A DNA stretch of 6,675 nt from Erythrobacter sp. UBA2510 (lineage in GTDB: Bacteria; Pseudomonadota; Alphaproteobacteria; Sphingomonadales; Sphingomonadaceae), in contig DDNW01000031.1 of the NCBI GenBank assembly GCA_002341345.1, positions 8,496 to 15,170 on the forward strand. The letters run 5' to 3'. Position numbers and translations under genes: made by a program. Under the pieces are notes generated by a model. The model was not told the DNA's origin and did not search any database. It saw only the letters and a list, made by a program, of their open reading frames with translations. Below, piece by piece: positions 1 to 5,776 of the stretch. Position 1 is the stretch's first letter. Each line of letters opens with the position of its first letter.

Positions 1-2241
1 CTCGGCAATGCGCTCGACCGCAATCTGGTCCATCTTGTCCGCAGTACCGAGGGCAGTCTGCTCGCCCCGCTGGCCGAGAAGTTCCGCCGCGCGCTCTATG
101 TCGAATCGCGCGGCAGCGAGTTTGAGGCCAATTTCACGGCACGCCGCGATGGCACGCGAACCAGTCTGGTGGTGCCGGAGGCGCGGCTGAAGGGGACCAG
201 CGGGGGCGTGTTGTTCGCGCTGACGCGCGGCCAGTATGCCAGCGGCGGCGGGGAGACGCCGTTGCTGACCGGCAATTTTGCCACCAGCGGGCCGGGTATG
301 CCGGTAATTACTGGCGCTGCGCAACGCGAGCCCGACGGCAGCCTGACCTACGATATTCGCATGGCCTCCTACGAGAATGGTGACGCCAGCCTGTCTATCC
401 CGCGACTGCTGATTCGCCAGTCGACCAGCGGCGCGCTGGGCCTGTCCGGACAGGTACTTGCCAGCGGGCCGATTCCGGGCGGTTCGGCGCAGGGTCTGCG
501 ACTGCCGGTCAACGGCAGCTATGCAGCGGGCGAACTGGCCCTGTGGCGCGATTGTCTGGAGATCGGCTTCGAACGTCTGGTGCTGGCCGACATGGCGCTC
601 GACCAGCAGAGTCTCGACCTGTGCCCGACTGGCGATCCGGCTATCCTGCGCTATGGCGCGGGTGGGCTCCGCGTGTCCGCGGGCACCGACTCGCTCGATC
701 TTAGCGGTCGCATGGGCGACACGCCGGTGACCATCGCCAGCGGCCCGGTCGCGTTTGCCTGGCCCGGCACGATGAGCGCCGAGGGGCTGAAAATTGCCTT
801 CGGAACGCCGGGCGACGTCTCGCGCTTCACCGTCGCCAGCATGACCGGGGAACTGGGCGAGGCGATTGGCGGCCGTTTCGAGGGCGCCGAAGTCAGGCTC
901 GCAGCTTTGCCGCTTGATCTGGTCGATCTGCGTGGAGCGTGGTCCTATGCCGACGAAGGCTTTGCGGTAAGCGACGGTGCGTTCGCCATGCTCGACCGCG
1001 AGCAGCCGGTCCGTTTCAATCGGATGGTAGCACGTGACGCCACGCTGAGTCTCGCCGACAGCCGCATTGTCGCCGATGCAACCCTGCGCGAACCCAATAG
1101 CGGGCTCTCCGTCGCCGACGTCCATGTCGTTCACAATCTCGCCTCCAGCGTCGGCCATGCCGATCTCGATGTTGGCGCGCTGACCTTCAGCCCGGCGCTC
1201 CAGCCGATCGATCTGACGCCGAGCGCGCTGGGTGTTGTCGCCAATGTGGCGGGCACGGTCACCGGCACCGGGCGGATCGACTGGGACGCGTCAGGCGAGA
1301 TCACCAGCAGCGGCACCTTTGCGAGTGATTCGCTCGACTTCGCAGCGGCATTCGGGGTGGTCGAGGGCGCCTCTGGCACGGTCGAGTTCACCGATCTGAT
1401 CGGCCTCACCACCGCGCCCGGTCAGCGCATCGCCATGCGCATGGTGAACCCGGGCATCGAAATCTACGACGGCGTCATGACCTTCTCCTTCACCGATGGT
1501 GAGCTTTTGCGCTTCGAGAACGGGCGCTGGCCTTTCCTTGGCGGAACGCTGACCATGCAGCCGGTCAGCCTGACGCTGGGGGCCGCGGAGGAACGCCGCT
1601 ACGTCTTCGTCATCACCGGGCTGGAGGCTTCACAATTCATCGAGCGGATGGAGTTGGGCAATCTCGCCGCCACCGGGACCTTCGATGGCACCATTCCGGT
1701 GGTGTTCGATGCGGATGGCTATGGCCGTCTGGAGGATGGGCTCCTGGTCTCGCGGCCGCCGGGCGGGAACCTCTCCTATGTCGGCCAGCTAACCTATGAG
1801 GATCTGTCGGCGGTCGGCAATTTCGCTTTCCAGACGTTGCGCGACCTCAAATATGACGAGATGGAAGTGGTGATGAACGGCCCGCTGGCGGGCGAACTCG
1901 TCACCCAGGTCCGATTCGAGGGTGTGGGGCAGGGCGAGACTGCGAAGAGCAACATCATCACCAGGCAGCTTGCTAACCTGCCGATCCAGCTGCTCGTAAA
2001 TATTCGCGCGCCCTTCTATCGCCTGATGACCAGCCTGCGTTCGCTCTACGATCCTTCCGCCGTGCGCGATCCGCGCGGGCTGGGGCTGCTCACCGATGAC
2101 GGCACGCGGCTGCGCGAAACGGTCGATCTGACCACCGTGGAGGCCGAAGAAGCTGCCCGCGCCACCGAGGACGGCGATGCTGCCGAAACTTCCGCAGATG
2201 AACCCGATATTCAGCCCCCCGAAAGCGAGGCCATGCCATGA
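1..2241 (+). CDS. ydbH: YdbH-family intermembrane phospholipid transport protein, 5'-truncated
   Basis: The frame is open from base 1, so the gene starts left of the window; 746 residues are present and the ATG at 169 is internal. YdbH proteins are AsmA-like: anchored in the inner membrane, they span the periplasm as a long beta-rich groove for phospholipids (family knowledge). What shows it here is the repetitive beta-strand pattern with many G/T/S turns, a cysteine pair (fragment residues 185 and 208, the second followed by Pro), and a C-terminal block with the phrases LRDLKYDEMEVVMNGPLAG and LPIQLLVNIRAPFYRL, typical of the YdbH C-terminal domain. After that block comes an acidic, Ala/Glu-rich tail of about 40 residues (from about VEAEEAARATEDGD to the end) that looks disordered. 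The N-terminal membrane anchor is not in the window. The stop overlaps the ATG of the YnbE-like lipoprotein gene (ATGA), and ydbL follows, which strongly supports the identity. TamB or YhdP relatives are less likely given these neighbours. Confidence 0.85.
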   Translation, partial: LGNALDRNLVHLVRSTEGSLLAPLAEKFRRALYVESRGSEFEANFTARRDGTRTSLVVPEARLKGTSGGVLFALTRGQYASGGGETPLLTGNFATSGPGMPVITGAAQREPDGSLTYDIRMASYENGDASLSIPRLLIRQSTSGALGLSGQVLASGPIPGGSAQGLRLPVNGSYAAGELALWRDCLEIGFERLVLADMALDQQSLDLCPTGDPAILRYGAGGLRVSAGTDSLDLSGRMGDTPVTIASGPVAFAWPGTMSAEGLKIAFGTPGDVSRFTVASMTGELGEAIGGRFEGAEVRLAALPLDLVDLRGAWSYADEGFAVSDGAFAMLDREQPVRFNRMVARDATLSLADSRIVADATLREPNSGLSVADVHVVHNLASSVGHADLDVGALTFSPALQPIDLTPSALGVVANVAGTVTGTGRIDWDASGEITSSGTFASDSLDFAAAFGVVEGASGTVEFTDLIGLTTAPGQRIAMRMVNPGIEIYDGVMTFSFTDGELLRFENGRWPFLGGTLTMQPVSLTLGAAEERRYVFVITGLEASQFIERMELGNLAATGTFDGTIPVVFDADGYGRLEDGLLVSRPPGGNLSYVGQLTYEDLSAVGNFAFQTLRDLKYDEMEVVMNGPLAGELVTQVRFEGVGQGETAKSNIITRQLANLPIQLLVNIRAPFYRLMTSLRSLYDPSAVRDPRGLGLLTDDGTRLRETVDLTTVEAEEAARATEDGDAAETSADEPDIQPPESEAMP

Positions 2242-2525
2242 GCGCTGCAAGTTTGACCAATCGTACCGACCCGGCGCATATGGTGCCTATGAACGGGGCG
2301 GGGGCTATTCCATTGAGGGGAATGGGGCGATTGGAACAGGTCTTGAAACCGTTATTGCTGCATGCGGCAATGCTGGGTGCGACGATGGTCGGGGGGTGTG
2401 TCACGCTGGAAGCGCCGGACCAACCGATCGTGATCGAACTCAACATAAATATCACGCAGGAAGTGATCTATCGGCTGGCGGAGGACGCCGGCAATGCAAT
2501 CGAGGAAAATGCCGACATCTTCTGA
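2238..2525 (+). CDS. ynbE: YnbE-family outer-membrane lipoprotein
   Basis: Small lipoprotein, partner of YdbH. In E. coli YnbE sits in the outer membrane and is thought to stack by beta-strands onto the C-terminus of YdbH to complete the bridge across the periplasm (family knowledge). The sequence shows a hydrophobic stretch LLLHAAMLGATM, then a lipobox VGGC with the lipidated Cys at residue 54. After it comes the family signature APDQPIVIELNINITQEVIY, ending in ENADIF, much like the C-terminal half of E. coli YnbE. The start is uncertain. ATG 2238 overlaps the ydbH stop (ATGA), suggesting coupled translation, but gives an unusually long 53-residue leader. ATG 2322 (residue 29, preceded by GAGGGG with almost no spacing) would give a normal 25-residue signal peptide with R and K before the hydrophobic core. 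In-frame ATGs also lie at 2280 and 2289. The mature protein, about 42 residues, is the same for all of them. Confidence 0.85.
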   Translation: MSAASLTNRTDPAHMVPMNGAGAIPLRGMGRLEQVLKPLLLHAAMLGATMVGGCVTLEAPDQPIVIELNINITQEVIYRLAEDAGNAIEENADIF

Positions 2526-2574
2526 TGGTGTTGACTGGAAAATTTGGCCCCGACGGATGGGTCTGGAGAGCACG

Positions 2575-2973
2575 ATGACGCATGATATTTTTCGCCGGAT
2601 CGGTCTGCTGGTCGCTGCCGCCAGCGTGCTGGCCACAGGTCTTGTCGCCGCCCCTGCGCTGGCTCAGCGTGACCCCGCATATGAGGCGGCGCGCTCCTCG
2701 GGCAAGGTGGGCGAGAAGATGGACGGCTATCTGGGCATCGTCGGTGCCGCCGACCCGGCGCTGCAGAAGCTTGTGGACGATATCAACATTCGCCGCCGCG
2801 CGGTCTATGCCGATCGCGCCGCTTCCGAAGGGGCGACGCTGGAGGAATATGCCTTCACCGCCGGTTGTCTGGCTATACAGCGTACGGTTCCAGGCGAGAT
2901 GTACCAGACTCCGGGCGGTGGCTGGGTGAAGCGCGGGCCGGGCGCTCCGCAGCGCGATCCGCGTTGTCCGTGA
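2575..2973 (+). CDS. ydbL: YdbL family protein (DUF1318), periplasmic
   Basis: 132 residues. YdbL is a small periplasmic protein encoded next to ydbH-ynbE and linked genetically to the YdbH-YnbE bridge; its exact molecular role is less settled. Visible features: a Sec signal peptide (FRR, then a hydrophobic stretch, cleavage expected after APALA, residue 30), then the family pattern: EAARSSGKVGEKMDGYLG (residues 37-54), a helix LQKLVDDINIRRRAVYADRA, and AGCLAIQRTVPGEMYQTPGG followed by GWVKR near the end. A short Pro/Arg-rich tail follows. The only two cysteines are C98 and C131 (next to last residue). The reading frame is open from 2494, inside ynbE, but ATG 2575 was chosen because GGAGAG lies 4 bases upstream and the signal peptide then starts normally; ATG 2557 would add six residues. 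It lies 49 bases after ynbE, in the same apparent operon. Confidence 0.86.
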   Translation: MTHDIFRRIGLLVAAASVLATGLVAAPALAQRDPAYEAARSSGKVGEKMDGYLGIVGAADPALQKLVDDINIRRRAVYADRAASEGATLEEYAFTAGCLAIQRTVPGEMYQTPGGGWVKRGPGAPQRDPRCP

Positions 2974-3038
2974 GGTAATGCCCGGAGGATATCTCAAGGC
3001 GACGGATAAATCCCTGCCGTCATAGACTTTGGCACGTG

Positions 3039-3067
3039 TTGACTTGCTTATGACCCCCGCCTAAGGC
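3039..3067 (+). promoter_or_regulatory. Candidate sigma70-type promoter of the F0 operon
   Basis: In the 155-base gap between ydbL and atpI there is TTGACT at 3039-3044, a near-perfect -35 box. After 16 or 17 bases comes CTAAGG or TAAGGC (3061-3067), a weak -10 box of the kind seen in GC-rich alphaproteobacteria. Transcription would start near 3073, giving a leader of roughly 55 bases before atpI. A 5-bp inverted repeat, CCGCC-TAA-GGCGG (3057-3069), covers the -10 box, and a CACGTG palindrome (3033-3038) touches the -35 box. Either could bind a regulator, but this is inference. The rest of the gap shows no gene and no convincing terminator for the ydbH-ynbE-ydbL unit. Confidence 0.5.
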
Positions 3068-3097
3068 GGCGGCGCCCTCGGCGGGTAGCGCGTTGCG

Positions 3098-3131
3098 CAT
3101 GCTGCTCACTCCCCTTAAAGGAGGCTGCATG
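3098..3131 (+). promoter_or_regulatory. atpI ribosome site within a possible masking hairpin
   Basis: AAAGGAGG (3117-3124), a full-strength Shine-Dalgarno sequence 4 bases before ATG 3129, fixes the start of atpI over the TTG at 3093 and the ATG at 3099 in the same frame. The same segment can fold: CATGC (3098-3102) pairs with GCATG (3127-3131, including the start codon), and CTCC (3109-3112) pairs with GGAG (3120-3123). The fold is imperfect, with unpaired bases between the two stems. The ribosome site is clear; the hairpin is a prediction. Confidence 0.5.
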
Positions 3132-3443
3132 AACGACGAGAAACCCGCACGGGAACCCATCGGTGAGGATGCGCGGATCGACGCGCTCGAGGAGCGGCTC
3201 AGTGCTGCACGCGAGCGGGAAGAGGAGCGCAACCGGCCGGTCGTGCAGGGAGCAAGCGAGAGCGAAAAGCTCGGCAATCGCGTGCTCAGCTACCTGCTTG
3301 GTGGGATTCTCGGTGGTGCGCTTGTCGGCTGGGTCATCGACCTGTTTGCCGGGACGTCGCCCTGGGGTCTGTTGGTGATGCTGTTCCTCGGAATAGTCGT
3401 CGGCTTCAGGAACATTATCGGGATTTCGAACCGGCGCCCCTGA
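3129..3443 (+). CDS. atpI: ATP synthase assembly protein AtpI (AtpZ/AtpI family)
   Basis: 104 residues, first gene of the F0 cluster. AtpI-type proteins sit in the inner membrane and assist assembly of the c ring and, in some bacteria, ion supply; they are not part of the finished enzyme (family knowledge). The N-terminal 45 residues are charged and probably helical (DARIDALEERLSAAREREEE). Two membrane segments follow: residues about 52-73, with the glycine-rich run LLGGILGGALVGWVIDL and a buried Asp71, and about 78-97 (WGLLVMLFLGIVVGF). The polar N-terminus followed by two helices and the Gly-rich first helix fit the ATPase_gene1 family. The position directly before atpB and the 38-base gap to it make the call firm. 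ATG 3129 is set by the Shine-Dalgarno sequence. Confidence 0.88.
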   Translation: MNDEKPAREPIGEDARIDALEERLSAAREREEERNRPVVQGASESEKLGNRVLSYLLGGILGGALVGWVIDLFAGTSPWGLLVMLFLGIVVGFRNIIGISNRRP

Positions 3444-3451
3444 TCGGGCGC
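3434..3451 (+). other. Hairpin over the atpI stop codon
   Basis: GCGCCC (3434-3439) and GGGCGC (3446-3451) form a 6-bp GC-only stem with a 6-base loop CTGATC that holds the TGA stop of atpI. No T run follows, so it is not a typical terminator. It may act in mRNA stability or reduce ribosome passage between atpI and atpB. The structure is seen in the sequence; the role is inferred. Confidence 0.4.
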
Positions 3452-3481
3452 TGGTCTAGCAGTGTAGGGGCGCGAACAGAC

Positions 3482-4276
3482 GTGGCAGGCGAAACAGCCA
3501 AGGTCGATCCGATGCACCAGTTCACGATCGAGCCGCTTTTCGGCTCGGCGAACTGGGAACTGGCCGGTTACAACATTGCCTTTACCAACTCGGCAATGTG
3601 GATGCTCATCTCCGCCGTGGCGCTGTGGGTGTTCATGCTCGGCGGGATGAAGCGTGAGCTGGTGCCCGGGCGCTGGCAGATGGCGGTCGAGACCTTCACC
3701 AATTTCATCGACGACATGCTGGCCGCCAATATCGGCAAGGAGGGGAAGAAATACGTCCCCTATATCTTCAGCCTGTTCATGTTCATCCTGTTCGCCAACC
3801 TGCTGGGCCTGATTCCGCTGCCGCTGGCGATCGCGGGGCTGCACGCCTTCACCTTTACCAGCCATTTCACGATCACCGGCATTCTGGCGATCATGACCTT
3901 CGCGATCGTGCTGATCGTCGGTTTCTGGAAGCACGGTTTCCACTTCTTCAGCCTGTTCGTGCCGCACGGCACGCCGCTGCCGATGGTGCCGGTGATCTTC
4001 CCGATCGAGCTGATCTCGTTCCTGTTCCGTCCCTTCAGCCTCGGCCTGCGACTGTTCGTGGCCATGATGGCCGGTCACGTCCTGCTCGAAGTGCTCGCCA
4101 GCTTTGTCATCGACAGCGCCAATGCGGGTGCTGGCTGGGGCCTTTTCATCGGCCTGCCCAGCATGATTCTGATGATCGGTATCTGCGCGCTGGAAATCCT
4201 GGTTGCCGGTATCCAGGCCTATGTCTTCGCGTTGCTCTCGTCGCTGTACATCAACGACGCCGAGAACCTTCACTAA
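3482..4276 (+). CDS. atpB: F0F1 ATP synthase subunit a
   Basis: 264 residues, near the family's usual length. Subunit a forms the two proton half-channels beside the c ring in the inner membrane. Membrane segments are visible at about 31-54, 91-113, 130-150, 172-205 and 216-256. The essential arginine is R190 in SLGLRLFVAMMAGH (equivalent to E. coli aR210). H199 and E238 form the His/Glu pair that is swapped relative to E. coli (E219/H245), as in mitochondria, and Q245 in GIQAYVF matches E. coli Q252. At the position of E. coli N214 there is Ala (A194). The start is GTG 3482, giving MAGETAKVDPMHQF, which fits the beginning of sphingomonad homologues as I recall them; only TAGGGG about 11 bases upstream serves as a ribosome site. 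ATG 3512 (residue 11) is a possible alternative. The weak start suits a subunit needed once per enzyme. Confidence 0.96.
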   Translation: MAGETAKVDPMHQFTIEPLFGSANWELAGYNIAFTNSAMWMLISAVALWVFMLGGMKRELVPGRWQMAVETFTNFIDDMLAANIGKEGKKYVPYIFSLFMFILFANLLGLIPLPLAIAGLHAFTFTSHFTITGILAIMTFAIVLIVGFWKHGFHFFSLFVPHGTPLPMVPVIFPIELISFLFRPFSLGLRLFVAMMAGHVLLEVLASFVIDSANAGAGWGLFIGLPSMILMIGICALEILVAGIQAYVFALLSSLYINDAENLH

Positions 4277-4330
4277 GTTTTTCCAAGCTTTTCACAGTCA
4301 CTCAACGGATTTTACAAAGGAGTTTTTGAA
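4277..4330 (+). promoter_or_regulatory. AT-rich translation leader of atpE
   Basis: The 54 bases between the atpB stop and atpE hold only 19 G/C (about 35%), against GC-rich sequence on both sides. They contain several T runs, AAAGGAG (4316-4322) 8 bases before the ATG, and TTTTTGAA just ahead of the start. This resembles the unstructured, U-rich enhancer before E. coli atpE, which raises c-subunit synthesis. A structure-free, strong initiation site is the natural reading; its activity here is inferred. Confidence 0.65.
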
Positions 4331-4558
4331 ATGGACGCAGAAGCAGCAAAGCTCGTCGGTGCGGGTCTCGCGGCAATCGGTGCCGGTATGGCCGCCATCG
4401 GCGTGGGTAACGTCTTCGGCTCGTTCCTCGAAAGCGCGCTGCGCAACCCGGGTGCCGCTGACGGCCAGCAGGGCCGCCTGTTCATCGGCTTCGCCGCGGC
4501 CGAGCTGCTTGGTCTGCTCGCCTTCGTCGTCGCGATGATCCTGATCTTCGTCGCCTGA
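4331..4558 (+). CDS. atpE: F0F1 ATP synthase subunit c
   Basis: 75 residues, the usual size of the proteolipid that forms the rotating c ring. It is a helical hairpin. Helix 1 (about 8-34) carries the glycine motif G10, G12, G17, G19, G24, G26, G30. The polar loop ALRNPG (R38, N39, P40) contacts the F1 stalk. Helix 2 (about 50-74) has the proton-binding carboxylate E58 in GFAAAELLGLLAFV. Residues after E58 are Leu-Leu rather than the Ser/Thr pattern of sodium-binding rings, so the coupling ion should be H+. The start ATG has an excellent ribosome site, AAAGGAG, at 8 bases. Flanked by an AT-rich leader upstream and a long hairpin downstream, it is probably the most strongly translated gene of the cluster. 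Confidence 0.97.
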   Translation: MDAEAAKLVGAGLAAIGAGMAAIGVGNVFGSFLESALRNPGAADGQQGRLFIGFAAAELLGLLAFVVAMILIFVA

Positions 4559-4570
4559 TCGACACCGTAT

Positions 4571-4603
4571 TGCCCGGCCGGAGCATGTGTCTCGGGCCGG
4601 GCA
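4571..4603 (+). other. Long GC-rich hairpin between atpE and atpF'
   Basis: TGCCCGGCC (4571-4579) and GGCCGGGCA (4595-4603) form a perfect 9-bp stem. Inside it, after a G-G mismatch, GAG (4581-4583) pairs with CTC (4591-4593), closing a loop CATGTGT. No T run follows, so it is not a standard rho-independent terminator. A stable 3' stem directly after atpE could protect an atpE message from 3' exonucleases or mark a processing or partial stop site, raising c over b'/b. The stem is seen directly; the role is inferred. Confidence 0.7.
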
Positions 4604-4639
4604 TGATCCATCCAGCAAACTGACGCCCGGAATCCGCCC

Positions 4640-5134
4640 ATGCCCCAGATAGCCCAATTGGCCGAAGTATGGTCGAGCCAGATGTTCTGGCTGCTGGTAA
4701 TATTCGGCGCCGTGTTCTTCGTCGTCGGACGGGGCATGGTACCCAAGGTGATGACGACGGTCGATCTGCGCGACAAGCAGATCGCTGACGACCTCGCCGC
4801 CGCGCAGGCCGCGCGCGATGCCGCCGACGAGGCGGAAGAGGCGTGGCGCGCCAGGGAAAATGCCAACCGGACCGAGGCGCAATCGCTGGTCAACGCAGCG
4901 AAGTCCAAGGCTCAGGGCGACACGGAAAAGAAGCTTGCTGCCGCTCAGGCCAAGCTCGACCAGCAGGCCGAAGAGGCCGAAGCCCGAATCGAGGCTGCCC
5001 GTGCCGAAGCGGCTGCGGAGATCGAGACGCTTGCCAGCGAAGCCGCGCAGGATATCGTCTCGCGTCTGGCAGGTATCGACGTGGCGGCGAGCGATGCTTC
5101 CTCGGCAGTGAAGAAGGCGATGGCCAATGGCTGA
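4640..5134 (+). CDS. atpF': F0F1 ATP synthase subunit b'
   Basis: 164 residues. Subunit b' pairs with b as the peripheral stalk that holds F1 against subunit a, an arrangement found in alphaproteobacteria, cyanobacteria and chloroplasts. The N-terminus MPQIAQLAEVWSSQMFWLL leads into a single membrane helix (about 11-30), ending in GRGMVPKV, then TVDLRDKQIADDL with R44. From about residue 45 to 145 it is a long Ala/Glu/Lys/Arg-rich coiled coil reaching towards F1. ATG 4640 is preceded by only a weak CCGGAA, 8 bases upstream. The gene ends 8 bases inside atpF. The symbols atpG and atpF2 are also used for this gene in related genomes. Confidence 0.94.
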   Translation: MPQIAQLAEVWSSQMFWLLVIFGAVFFVVGRGMVPKVMTTVDLRDKQIADDLAAAQAARDAADEAEEAWRARENANRTEAQSLVNAAKSKAQGDTEKKLAAAQAKLDQQAEEAEARIEAARAEAAAEIETLASEAAQDIVSRLAGIDVAASDASSAVKKAMANG

Positions 5135-5729
5135 AGCGAGCAACGAGCAACTTCCCGAACTCTTCACCACCGAAGATCCGGAGATGGAGCACGCCATGGA
5201 AGGCGGCGAGACCGCGCACACCGAAGCCGGTGACGGCGGCCATGCCGAAGGTCCGATGTTCATCTTCGGTCCCGGTGGATGGGTCGGCGTCGCCATGCTC
5301 ATCTTCCTGCTCATCCTGGCGTGGAAGGGCGTGCACAAGCTGATCGGCGGCGGGCTGGACAAGCAGATCGCCGCGATCAGGGCCAACCTCGATGAAGCCA
5401 GGCAGCTTCGCGCCGAGGCCGAGGCGCTGCGCGCCGAATATGCCGACAAGATCGCCAATGCCGAGAAAGACGCTGCCGCGATGCTCGACCATGCGCGGCA
5501 CGAAGCCGACGGCATCGTCGAGAAGGCCAAGGCCGACACGACGGCGATGATCGCCCGTCGCGAACGCATGGCCGCGGACAAGATCGCCGCTGCCGAGCGT
5601 CAGGCGATTGACGACCTGAAGGCCCGTGCCGCCAGCGCTGCGACTGCTGCCGCCGCGCAGCTGATCGCCGAAAAGCACGACGCTGCCGCCGACAAGGCGC
5701 TGGCCGACAAGGTTATCTCCGAAATCTGA
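5127..5729 (+). CDS. atpF: F0F1 ATP synthase subunit b with acidic N-terminal extension
   Basis: 200 residues against about 155-165 for many b subunits. The second peripheral-stalk subunit, partner of b'. Residues 1-45 are an extension with 12 Asp/Glu, three His (22, 31, 39) and no Lys or Arg. A membrane helix follows at about 51-72 (GWVGVAMLIFLLILAW), with the first Lys at 67 marking the cytoplasmic side. LIGGGLDKQIAAIRANLDEA then starts the coiled coil, Ala/Glu/Lys-rich, to the C-terminus KVISEI. By the positive-inside rule and known b topology the extension lies in the periplasm. ATG 5127 overlaps atpF' by 8 bases; AAGAAGG (5111-5117), 9 bases upstream, is a usable ribosome site. A later ATG at residue 44 would remove the extension but has no clear ribosome site. 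The overlap fits coupled 1:1 synthesis with b'. Confidence 0.94.
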   Translation: MAEASNEQLPELFTTEDPEMEHAMEGGETAHTEAGDGGHAEGPMFIFGPGGWVGVAMLIFLLILAWKGVHKLIGGGLDKQIAAIRANLDEARQLRAEAEALRAEYADKIANAEKDAAAMLDHARHEADGIVEKAKADTTAMIARRERMAADKIAAAERQAIDDLKARAASAATAAAAQLIAEKHDAAADKALADKVISEI

Positions 5730-5732
5730 TCC

Positions 5733-5776
5733 TTTCTGACGGTCGCTGCTCTGCTGCAGAGCAGAGCCGTCAGAAA
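5733..5776. terminator. Shared hairpin between convergent atpF and gloB
   Basis: TTTCTGACGG (5733-5742) pairs with CCGTCAGAAA (5767-5776) over 10 bp. After a small internal loop, CTGCTCTG (5746-5753) pairs with CAGAGCAG (5757-5764) around a 3-base loop CTG. The near-symmetry and position between two convergent genes suit a two-way terminator or mRNA 3'-end stabiliser. Neither side has a proper T run after the stem, so termination strength is uncertain. The gloB stop codon (5770-5772) lies within the right arm. Confidence 0.6.

Noticed and set aside
169..2241. ATG 169 as the start of the YdbH-like gene
   Set aside because: The frame is open to the window edge and residues before 169 continue the same beta-rich pattern; no ribosome site or signal anchor is found there.
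3001..3021. GACGG...CCGTC inverted repeat after ydbL as a terminator
   Set aside because: Only 5 bp with an 11-base loop and no T run.
2978..3025. 15-codon ORF right after ydbL, with GAGG close before its ATG
   Set aside because: Very short, poor spacing to the GAGG, no similarity seen and ends before the atp promoter; no support for a real peptide.
3032..3049. TGGCAC...TTGC resembling a sigma54 promoter
   Set aside because: TGGCAC and TTGC are 8 bases apart instead of 5, so the GG and GC elements do not have the required spacing; the overlapping TTGACT fits sigma70 better.
3290..4273. 327-codon open frame on the minus strand opposite atpI/atpB
   Set aside because: It mirrors atpB exactly and its product is a His/Glu/Gln/Arg-rich sequence without any recognisable fold; a usual by-product of GC-rich codons on the other strand.
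4298..5581. 427-codon minus-strand open frame opposite atpE, atpF' and atpF
   Set aside because: Lies across three firmly identified genes; the product is Ser/Ala/Arg low-complexity sequence with no family signature.
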